NCBI GenBank assembly: GCA_049582065.1
Contig: JBAUTF010000133.1
Coordinates: forward strand, 1 to 14,289
Length of the DNA stretch: 14,289 nt
DNA from: DATKSS01 sp049582065
GTDB lineage: Bacteria > Chloroflexota > Dormibacteria > Dormibacterales > Dormibacteraceae
Direction: 5' to 3'
The first letter of the stretch is position 1. Each line of letters opens with the position of its first letter. The notes beneath the pieces were generated by a model. It did not search any database, had not been told where the DNA came from, and saw nothing but the letters and a program-made list of their open reading frames with translations. Positions 6,926-13,214 of this stretch are shown piece by piece. The position numbers and the translations under genes were made by a program.

Positions 6926-7433
6926 CTACCCGCGCCAGGCGCCTGGCCTCGACCAGGCGGCGATCGCGCGACGCGGGCGCGAGGTTCTCGCGGACGAGCA
7001 TGGCCGCCGTCTCGGCCGCCGCGCCGGCGAGGATCGCCGCAGCAAGGGCGTCGGCACGAAGCCTGGGGTTGCCGTGCGCCGCCAGCCGGTCCGCCAGGTC
7101 CGACACGCCGGCTGCCGCGCGCACTACGTCGAGCGGCACGTCGACGGTCTTGGCGTGGGCGGCCTCAACACCTTCGCCGGACCGCGTCGCATCCACGTAC
7201 GCGAGATAGGCGTGAACGTCCTCTTCGACCAGCTCCTCCGCGCGCAGCCGGAGCGCGTGGGCCTCACCCTGCGCCTCGGCCGAGCCGCTCCACCTCCTGG
7301 CCGACAGTCGGGCGCATTTCTCGAGCAGTGCAGCCGCGGTCGCCACCACTGCCGCGGCGGCGGACCCGCTTGCCGGCGCGGGCTCCTTCGACGCGATCGC
7401 CTCGAGCAGCCTGCCGAGGCGATCGTCAGGCGT
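6834..7433 (-). CDS. fchA: Cyclodeaminase/cyclohydrolase family protein (methenyl-THF cyclohydrolase-like) with ACG at the start position
   Basis: About 199 residues, the normal length for FchA/FTCD_C proteins. The N-terminal part 'LLEAIASKEPAPASGSAAAA' aligns by eye with the family's '...LASxxPTPGGGSAAA' folate-binding segment; the helical rest (RLRAEELVEEDVHAYLAYVDA, later DVPLDVVRAAAGVSDLA, then AILAGAAAETAAMLVRENL) also fits. It would interconvert methenyl- and formyl-THF in the oxidation branch. No ATG, GTG or TTG exists upstream of an internal GTG at 7349, and starting there would delete the folate-binding segment. AGGAG (7445-7441) lies exactly 7 nt before an in-frame ACG (7433-7431), the natural start position, overlapping the MttB-like stop by 8 nt. 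Either ACG is used weakly, or an ATG was mutated or misread. The usual PGGGS is PASGS here, another departure. The C-terminus runs 92 bp into the DinB gene on the other strand. Confidence 0.75.
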   Translation of the reverse strand, partial: TPDDRLGRLLEAIASKEPAPASGSAAAAVVATAAALLEKCARLSARRWSGSAEAQGEAHALRLRAEELVEEDVHAYLAYVDATRSGEGVEAAHAKTVDVPLDVVRAAAGVSDLADRLAAHGNPRLRADALAAAILAGAAAETAAMLVRENLAPASRDRRLVEARRLARVASARARRLGAPARPGGRDRAPERSVGTRRR

Positions 7434-8874
7434 CGCCCAGCTCCTGTTTGCGGCGCGCGATGAACTCTTGGAGCTGCTCGTCGACGCCTGGGTCGATGCC
7501 CGGGTCCGGGTACTCCGCGAGCACCTGCTTCCACTTCTCCGCCGCCACCACGTCCGCCGTTCGTGCGCCGAAACGGTTCCAGCGGTCGAAATTCTCCGTG
7601 GACGAGATCCAGGGGCGGTAGAAGCCGGAGCGGTAGTTGCGCAGCGTGTGCTCCGCCCCCAGGAAGTGGCCGCCGGGTCCGACCTCGCGCAGGGCGTCCA
7701 TCGCCATGCCCTCCTCGTCCACGGGAAGGCCGCGGGTGAGGATCCACTCGAACATGCGCAGGGCCTCGACGTCGATGATGAATTTCTCGTAGGAGGCGAG
7801 CAGCGCGCTCTCGAGCCACCCGGCCGCGTGGAGGACGAAATTGACGTGGCCGAGGATCGTCGGCCACATGCACATCATCGACTCGTACGCTGCCTGCGCG
7901 TCGGGCGCTTTCGACGACGTGAGCGCGCCGCCGCCTCGGAAGGGGAGCCTGTAGCGGCGCGCCATCTGCGCGCTGGCGAGGATGCCCATCGCCGACTCGG
8001 GCGTGCCGAAGGCCGGGCTGCCCGACTGCATGTCGGTGTTGGTGAGGAACGAGCCGTAGACGCTGGGGGTGCCGGGCCGGATGAGCTGGACGAGCGCGAT
8101 GCCGGCCAGCGCTTCGGCCGTCTGCTGCGCGACCGTGCCGGCCAGGCCCATCGGCGACATGGCGCCCGCCATCAAGAACGGTGTCACGATCACGGGCTGG
8201 CCGACCTCCGAGTACTCGAGCAGCGCGCCGAGCATGCGGTCGTCGTAACGGAGCGGGCTGTTGACGTTGATCAGGCTGAGCACGGCCGGGGTCTTCTCGA
8301 TCTTTTCGCGACCGCCGAACAGGATCGATGCCATCTCGATCGTGTCGCGCGCGTTCTCCTGCGAGATGACGCTGCCCATGAAAGGCTTGTCGGTCCAGCG
8401 CATGTGGGAGTAGACCATGTCAAGGTGGCGCGAGCCGAGGGGCAGGTCCTCGGGCTCCACAGTGGTGCCGCCGGCGCAGTGGATCTGCTCGATGGCCTGG
8501 GCCATCTTGTCGAAGTTGTTGAAGTCCTCGATCGTCGCGCCACGCCGGCCGCGCTCGAGGTCGGTGATGAAAGGCGGCCCGTACACGGGTGCGGTGACGA
8601 CGTTGTCCCCTCCAAGCACGACCGAGCGCGCGGTGTTGCGGGCCTGCAGCTCGAACGTGGCCGGCGTCTTGGCGACCTGTTCCATCACGAACGCGCGGTC
8701 GAACCTGACCCGGTTGTCCTCCACGCGCATCCCTGCCCTTGCGAAAAGATCTCGGGCCCGTTCGTGGAGGAAGTCGACGCCGATCTCCTCGAGGATCGTC
8801 ATCGCCTGCTCGTGGATGATCTCGACCTCCTCTCCGCTCAAGAGGTCATACGGTTTGAGGCGGTTCTTCCACAC
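7426..8874 (-). CDS. MttB-superfamily (trimethylamine methyltransferase family) methyltransferase, non-pyrrolysine
   Basis: A 482-residue protein matching the COG5598/MttB family in length and sequence: N-terminal 'IIHEQAMTILEEIGVDF', central 'FITDLERGRRGATIEDFNNF', and the catalytic-barrel segment GGGALTSSKAPDAQAAYE around residues 314-330. There is no in-frame amber codon, so it is a non-pyrrolysine member; characterised relatives such as MtgB demethylate glycine betaine, others carnitine or proline betaine. It should transfer a methyl from a quaternary amine to Co(I) of the neighbouring corrinoid protein. The start is a GTG at 8874, with AAAGGAAG about 13 nt upstream and no other in-frame start nearby. 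It is encoded opposite to the corrinoid operon and followed by the cyclohydrolase gene with overlapping ends. The exact substrate cannot be assigned from sequence. Confidence 0.93.
   Translation of the reverse strand: MWKNRLKPYDLLSGEEVEIIHEQAMTILEEIGVDFLHERARDLFARAGMRVEDNRVRFDRAFVMEQVAKTPATFELQARNTARSVVLGGDNVVTAPVYGPPFITDLERGRRGATIEDFNNFDKMAQAIEQIHCAGGTTVEPEDLPLGSRHLDMVYSHMRWTDKPFMGSVISQENARDTIEMASILFGGREKIEKTPAVLSLINVNSPLRYDDRMLGALLEYSEVGQPVIVTPFLMAGAMSPMGLAGTVAQQTAEALAGIALVQLIRPGTPSVYGSFLTNTDMQSGSPAFGTPESAMGILASAQMARRYRLPFRGGGALTSSKAPDAQAAYESMMCMWPTILGHVNFVLHAAGWLESALLASYEKFIIDVEALRMFEWILTRGLPVDEEGMAMDALREVGPGGHFLGAEHTLRNYRSGFYRPWISSTENFDRWNRFGARTADVVAAEKWKQVLAEYPDPGIDPGVDEQLQEFIARRKQELGDA
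7441..7445 (-). promoter_or_regulatory. Shine-Dalgarno of the cyclohydrolase gene
   Basis: AGGAG on the minus strand, inside the end of the MttB-like gene, 7 nt before the in-frame ACG at 7433. Its ideal spacing is the main reason for placing the cyclohydrolase start there. Confidence 0.5.
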
Positions 8875-8923
8875 GCGCGAAGTCTTGCACTTCCTTTGTC
8901 CCGCGTGCGTCGAGAATTGGGGA

Positions 8924-9673
8924 GTGGGTTGGGAGGTTGTGACACCGAGCGAGGAGGTCCACGCCGCCGACTGGATTCGCGAACGGGTGCATGGCTTCGC
9001 GGTGGACGTCGGGTCGGTAGTCCCTCACGGATTCGACTCTTACGCGCGCATATTTCATCCAGCCTGGGCACCGCACATGATCGAGGTCCGATGGTCCGAT
9101 GTGGCGGCGTCCACCGGCAGGACCATCCACCCGGAGATGCAGTTCCATTCCATCGCGACTCCATTGGCCGGGCGTGGGACCGGGCACGCGTCCTGGTATG
9201 AACCGCGCAACGGGACCCTTTCCGCGGGTCAGGTCCGAGCGTTGCTCCCGCTGCTCGCCAGGCATACCTCCACACCGGACCGCTGCCTGTTCTGCCTTTG
9301 GGATGGGTATGGATACTTCAACCCGGGGGCCATCGCCAGCTTCAGGGCCGCATTCGAGCCGGAGGGCGATCCACCTCCGCCGCCGCCTCTACCACTTCCA
9401 ACTCAGCCGAAAGGGCGGGTGCGGATGCCTGAACGTGACTACATGCTTTTCACCGGCTCGGTCGCCCAGGCCGAGGGGTGGCTGGAAGGGCCCAACCTGT
9501 GGTGGCCTGACGATCGCGCCTGGTGCGTGGCCTCGGAGATCGATCTCCCGTACACCTACGTCGCAGGGTCCGGGCCACTGATAGCGGAGGTCCTCGCGAA
9601 TCCCGAGCTCGAAGCCCTGCCGGCCACGATCCGCGATGGGATCAGGTGGGACAGCGATATCGTCAATTCCTGA
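8924..9673 (+). CDS. Conserved-looking protein of unknown function with a proline-rich linker
   Basis: About 249 residues; I do not recognise a named family. It has an N-terminal half containing GSVVPHGFDSYARIFHPAW and a middle WDGYGYF, then a proline-rich linker (PPPPPPLPLP, near residues 150-160), then a C-terminal half with NLWWPDDRAWCVASEID and TYVAGS. The two halves around the linker look like globular, tryptophan-rich domains. Similar proteins are, as far as I recall, common unannotated proteins in high-GC Gram-positive bacteria. No signal peptide or membrane segment. The start is uncertain: GTG at 8924 is used here; GTG at 8939 has GGGAGG only 2 nt away and is also possible. It is divergent from the MttB-like gene with a gap of about 50 bp. 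Confidence 0.75.
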   Translation: MGWEVVTPSEEVHAADWIRERVHGFAVDVGSVVPHGFDSYARIFHPAWAPHMIEVRWSDVAASTGRTIHPEMQFHSIATPLAGRGTGHASWYEPRNGTLSAGQVRALLPLLARHTSTPDRCLFCLWDGYGYFNPGAIASFRAAFEPEGDPPPPPPLPLPTQPKGRVRMPERDYMLFTGSVAQAEGWLEGPNLWWPDDRAWCVASEIDLPYTYVAGSGPLIAEVLANPELEALPATIRDGIRWDSDIVNS

Positions 9674-9697
9674 CTTCGAGGCGGGCTGTGCTAACGT
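9670..9697 (+). promoter_or_regulatory. Putative promoter of the helicase gene
   Basis: A -10-like TAACGT (9692-9697) stands 16 bp after CTGACT (9670-9675), which overlaps the stop of the preceding gene. Transcription would start near 9704, giving a leader of about 100 nt before the helicase ATG. Confidence 0.35.
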
Positions 9698-9721
9698 AGT
9701 GGGTGCCCGTTGGGGCGCTTT

Positions 9722-9738
9722 GGTCCCGCCTTGGGACC
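9722..9738 (+). other. Hairpin in the helicase leader
   Basis: GGTCCC, a 5-nt loop GCCTT and GGGACC form a perfect 6-bp stem in the presumed 5' leader. No T-run follows, so it is not a standard intrinsic terminator. It may be a transcript-stabilising or regulatory stem, or chance. I see nothing else in the rest of the 134-bp gap (9674-9807). Confidence 0.3.
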
Positions 9739-9807
9739 CCACCTAACTGATCTTGATCCCCCTTTCACGTCCCGCCCGTACCCGGCCAACCTCAAGGCTC
9801 GCGTGAA

Positions 9808-12276
9808 ATGAGCACGCCCAACCCCGGGGACGTCTTACCGCTCTGGAATCCGGAGATCCCGGGCGAGGAGATCCTCACGGGCCGCCTGGGCATTCGGGTT
9901 CGGCCGGGCACCCCGGCCGCGGCCAAGGTCCTGGCCCTGGAAGCGGCCGGCGGGGCCGAGCTGTTGCGCCAGGTGCTCGAGGACCAGCGGATCATCGACG
10001 GCACCTACACCGTGGTGAAGCCGGAGAAGCCGCTCGAGTTCACCGGCCAGGTCAGTACGACCCTGCTCACCGGAAAGCTCGGCCGGACCCCTATGGGCCT
10101 CGCCCTCGAGATCACGGACTGGCAGGACCTCGACGGCGAGTACGAGATGGAGAAGAACCGCCTGCGGCTCCGCTACCAGGAGCTGCATGTCGTGAAGGAG
10201 TGGGACGGCGACCTCGAAGGGTTCACCGCCCTGGTCCTTCGCGAGCAGGCCAAGACGCTGCCCATCCTCGACTCCACGATGCGCTTCATCGAGCACCTGC
10301 GCGACTATCGCGAGAAGCTCGCGGAGGCGGCGGTCAGGCGCTACGAGGCCACCGAGCAGTGGATGGAATGCCCGAAGTGCGAGGCCGAGGTCCCGACCTC
10401 GAACGGCATCCACTGCCCCGAGTGCGGTGAGGACATGCGCGGCGGCGAGTACGTGCGCGCGAACCTGCACCTCGTCGACGACGCGGACGGCCGGATCTAT
10501 CGCGGCATCGATTCCCTGACCGTCCGGTCGCAGGGGTTCCCGGAATACCGCGGCATGTCGCTGGACCGCATCCAGGGCTCCAACCTCTGGGTGAGCTTCC
10601 GCCGCTACGACCCGCTGCCGGACGAGGGCATCGTGCTGCCGACGGCCAGCGTCGAGATGTTCGAAGCGCAGCGCTCGGTCATCCGCCAGCTGCAGATCGG
10701 CAGCCCACGCTCCGGTTCTCTGGCGGCCGAGCTCGCCGACACCGGCTGGCTCGGCAGCCCTCCGCGCGTGACGCTCGACGGCAAGAAGGCCCACCATCTG
10801 CCCGACCCGAACGAGGAGCAGGCGGAGGCCGTCGCGAGGGTCATGGGCATGAGACCCGGCCAGCTCTACCTCATCCAGGGGCCGCCCGGCACCGGCAAGA
10901 CCACCGCCATCGTGGAGTCGATCCGCCGCATCCTGGGCCGCAACCCCAACGCCTCGATCCTTTTGTCGTCCCACTCCAACGACGCCGTCGACACCGGCCA
11001 GGAGCGCCTGCTCGGCTTTTCCCACGTGCGTCAAGCCCGCATCGCCGAGCCCGGGAAGGTGCCCCGTCGCCTTCGCCCTACGCTGGTCGAAGGCGACGAT
11101 CTCGAGCCATACAACCTGGTGGCCGGCACCTGCAACCGGCTCGCGATCGACTCACGGCTGCGATTCAAGGTGTTCGACTGGCTGATCCTTGACGAGGCCA
11201 ACAAGGTGCGCGCCAACGAGGCTCTGGCGCTCATGCCGATCGCCAAGCGCTGGGTGATGATCGGCGACCTCAAGCAGCTTCCGCCCGTGATGGAGGAGGC
11301 AGCCTCGACCTTCAAGATCGAGCAGCCGCTCGACGAGGTCGTCCGCGACGACAGCTTCTACGGCTGGATCTGGGACAAGGTCCCCGCCGCCTCCAAGATC
11401 ATGCTGCCCCGCCAGTACCGAATGCGCGAGCCGATCGGCCGTGTCGTCTCGGACCTCTTCTACGAGGGCAAGCTCATCCACGAGGCGCCATCCCCGCGCA
11501 TGCCGCTGCCATGGCCTTTCGACCGCGAGCTGGTCTGGGTCGACACAGGCGCCCAGGACGAGTACCGCGACGCGCAGCGGTCGGTCGCCAACGAGTTCGA
11601 GGTCGCCCTGTGCAAGGACATCACCTCGATCATCCGGCGCCGGGTCCGCAAGGCCAAGCTCGCGGTCATCGCGATGTACAACTCGCAGGTCAACCGCCTG
11701 CAGTCGGCGCTCAAGGGTATCGTGCCTCCCGAGGACATCGAGTCGGTCGACGCTTTCGAGGGCCGCGAGTCGGATGGAGTGATCCTGTCGCTGGTCCGCT
11801 CCAACGACCGCGCGGCCATCGGCTTCCTCAACGACCCGAACCGCGTCAACGTCGCCATCTCGCGGGCCAAGAAGCTGCTCGTCATCGTGGGTGACTCCAA
11901 GACGGTGATCGGCGGCGCGCCCGAGCTCTTCGGTCCGCTTTTCGAGCACGCGAAGGAAGAGGGCCTGGTGGCAGGGGTCGGCGCGGTCGTCACGGCCTGC
12001 CAGCGCGTGGGCATCCGGTCCCAGGTGCAGAGGCTGTCGCGCCCACACCGCGGCGAGAGGCGCACGCGACGCCGCCGGCGCGGCCAGCGCGTGCCGGGCG
12101 AGGTCGCAGCCAACGGCGAAGCCGGCACGCCTCAGAACGGATCAGGACCCAACGATTCGATCGAGGGCGAGTCCGCGATGGCGATCAGCGGGAACGGCTC
12201 GACCGCCCCGGAGGCCCTTCCCGTGGAGCCGGCGGTCGAATCCCCCATCGAGGCGCCCGCCGAGCCGGCGGAATAG
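9808..12276 (+). CDS. SF1B helicase (UPF1/DNA2/SMUBP2-like AAA_11/AAA_12) with N-terminal zinc ribbon
   Basis: An 822-residue nucleic-acid helicase. Residues 1-330 are an N-terminal accessory region with a four-cysteine zinc-ribbon motif, C188-x2-C191-x11-C203-x2-C206. The motor follows: Q-like NEEQAEAV near 339, Walker A GPPGTGKTT at 358-366, motif II DEAN at 462-465, GDLKQLPP (motif III), LPRQYRM (motif IV), DAFEGRESDGVILS (motif V) and NVAISRAKK with R686 (motif VI). The C-terminal 90 residues are a basic stretch (RTRRRRRGQR) and then a disordered tail rich in Pro, Ala and Glu. All catalytic motifs are intact. Such enzymes unwind DNA or RNA 5'-3'; whether this one acts in repair, RNA turnover or defence is not evident. 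It has its own promoter-like sequence and no partner nuclease gene beside it, which argues against a defence operon. No strong Shine-Dalgarno; AAGG lies about 11 nt upstream. Confidence 0.9.
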   Translation: MSTPNPGDVLPLWNPEIPGEEILTGRLGIRVRPGTPAAAKVLALEAAGGAELLRQVLEDQRIIDGTYTVVKPEKPLEFTGQVSTTLLTGKLGRTPMGLALEITDWQDLDGEYEMEKNRLRLRYQELHVVKEWDGDLEGFTALVLREQAKTLPILDSTMRFIEHLRDYREKLAEAAVRRYEATEQWMECPKCEAEVPTSNGIHCPECGEDMRGGEYVRANLHLVDDADGRIYRGIDSLTVRSQGFPEYRGMSLDRIQGSNLWVSFRRYDPLPDEGIVLPTASVEMFEAQRSVIRQLQIGSPRSGSLAAELADTGWLGSPPRVTLDGKKAHHLPDPNEEQAEAVARVMGMRPGQLYLIQGPPGTGKTTAIVESIRRILGRNPNASILLSSHSNDAVDTGQERLLGFSHVRQARIAEPGKVPRRLRPTLVEGDDLEPYNLVAGTCNRLAIDSRLRFKVFDWLILDEANKVRANEALALMPIAKRWVMIGDLKQLPPVMEEAASTFKIEQPLDEVVRDDSFYGWIWDKVPAASKIMLPRQYRMREPIGRVVSDLFYEGKLIHEAPSPRMPLPWPFDRELVWVDTGAQDEYRDAQRSVANEFEVALCKDITSIIRRRVRKAKLAVIAMYNSQVNRLQSALKGIVPPEDIESVDAFEGRESDGVILSLVRSNDRAAIGFLNDPNRVNVAISRAKKLLVIVGDSKTVIGGAPELFGPLFEHAKEEGLVAGVGAVVTACQRVGIRSQVQRLSRPHRGERRTRRRRRGQRVPGEVAANGEAGTPQNGSGPNDSIEGESAMAISGNGSTAPEALPVEPAVESPIEAPAEPAE

Positions 12277-12312
12277 CGCCTTGCTTTCCCTTTAAGCTTC
12301 GCGCTGCTCAAA

Positions 12313-12738
12313 TTGTCAGACGAGTGCGTCTTCTGCCAGATCCTCAAGGGTGATTCTCCGGCGACCTTCACTTACGAGGATGACAGCGTGGTCGCGTTCA
12401 TGGACATCCAGCCCATCACGCACGGACACATGCTCGTCGTGCCACGCGTGCACGTGGTCTTGATGTCTGACGTGGACGACTCGGTGGCGATGCGAGCCTT
12501 CCGCGTCGCGCGCAAGCTCGCTTCGGCCGCCCGCGCCACGCTGGGCGCGACCGGCGCCAACCTGTTCGTCGCTGACGGGGAGGTGGCGTTCCAGGACGTC
12601 CCGCATTTCCACGTCCATGTGATCCCTCGCTACTTAAACGACGGGTTCGGGCTGACCTTCCCACCGACCTACGACCGGCCACCGAGCAGGCCGGAGCTGG
12701 AGACCATCGCGGCCGCGATCCGCGGCGCTGAGGGCTAG
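12313..12738 (+). CDS. HIT-family nucleotide hydrolase/transferase
   Basis: A 141-residue HIT protein of the bacterial Hint/HinT-like branch. The catalytic H-x-H-x-H motif is H98-F-H100-V-H102-V-I, and an N-terminal C5-x2-C8 pair with the following histidines (for example H37, H39 in ITHGHMLVVP) fits the zinc-binding form. These enzymes hydrolyse AMP-linked or related phosphoramidate or dinucleotide substrates. The start is a TTG at 12313 that gives the standard N-terminus 'CVFCQILKGDSP'. No Shine-Dalgarno is visible. It is 36 bp downstream of the helicase stop on the same strand, so it may be cotranscribed. Full length, no defects. Confidence 0.92.
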   Translation: MSDECVFCQILKGDSPATFTYEDDSVVAFMDIQPITHGHMLVVPRVHVVLMSDVDDSVAMRAFRVARKLASAARATLGATGANLFVADGEVAFQDVPHFHVHVIPRYLNDGFGLTFPPTYDRPPSRPELETIAAAIRGAEG

Positions 12739-12752
12739 CGAGCGTCCCGCTA
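12736..12752. terminator. Possible small bidirectional stem between convergent genes
   Basis: TAGCG (12736-12740) and CGCTA (12748-12752) form a 5-bp stem with a 7-nt loop. The arms include the stop codons of the HIT gene and of the converging lipoprotein gene. There is no T-run on either strand, so termination activity is doubtful. Confidence 0.2.
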
Positions 12753-13169
12753 AGAGGACACCGTCACCGTCAGCGAGTAAACGACCACGTACATCGGGCA
12801 TGCCAGTCCCGACGGGCAGACCGGCCCGGCGAACGAGCTGACCTCGACCTGGCCGGGCGCCCTGGCCTGGAAGGCGGCCAGGGTCACACCGCGAACCGCG
12901 GTCGCGGCCGGATCGACGATCGGGGCGAGGATCGCCTCGTTGGCAGACTTGGGCTGGCTCCAGTTGTTCATCCCGACCGCCGCGTGAAGGACCACCTCGA
13001 GCCTCTGCCCAACGCGGATGGCCGCTGTGTGATCCTTTTCTGTGGCCGTGACGTCGAAACCCACGCCGGAGCTTGGACTCGGGCTTGGATTGGAGCCCGG
13101 CCCGGCGCTCGTGCTGCCGCACGCGGCGAGCACGAGTCCCGCCCCGATCGCGACCATGACTCTTCTCAT
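12750..13169 (-). CDS. Small secreted lipoprotein, possible chagasin-like (inhibitor I42) fold
   Basis: A 139-residue protein: signal peptide with two arginines at the start, hydrophobic core, lipobox L-V-L-A-A-C with C17, a Gly/Ser/Pro linker (SNPSPSPSSG), then one small domain of about 100 residues. The domain has 'IRVGQRLEVVL', a 'NNWSQP' turn, 'GVTLAAFQARAPGQVEV' and a terminal 'VYSLTVTV' strand, with two cysteines (VCPSGLAC) that could pair. The pattern of strands and the W/G positions recall the immunoglobulin-like I42 inhibitor (chagasin) fold, but the canonical NPTTG motif is not evident, so the assignment is tentative. The ATG at 13169 is the start that gives a standard signal peptide; a much longer antisense frame continues upstream and is not real. 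It is divergent from the next lipoprotein gene with about 45 bp between starts. Confidence 0.8.
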   Translation of the reverse strand: MRRVMVAIGAGLVLAACGSTSAGPGSNPSPSPSSGVGFDVTATEKDHTAAIRVGQRLEVVLHAAVGMNNWSQPKSANEAILAPIVDPAATAVRGVTLAAFQARAPGQVEVSSFAGPVCPSGLACPMYVVVYSLTVTVSS

Positions 13170-13214
13170 CCCAATACCGAAACGGCCCACCTTGCGTTGG
13201 GGTAACACGTGACG

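Noticed and set aside
7421..7445. Programmed +1 frameshift fusing the MttB-like protein to the cyclohydrolase (UGA C context with AGGAG upstream, as in prfB).
   Set aside because: The slip codon GCC is not shift-prone, the AGGAG is 12 nt from the stop rather than about 3, and the same AGGAG is ideally spaced for initiation at ACG. A start-codon explanation is simpler.
9808..12738. Helicase plus HIT gene as an anti-phage defence system.
   Set aside because: No nuclease, methylase, toxin or other effector is adjacent, and both proteins look like housekeeping families. Nothing in the sequence supports defence.
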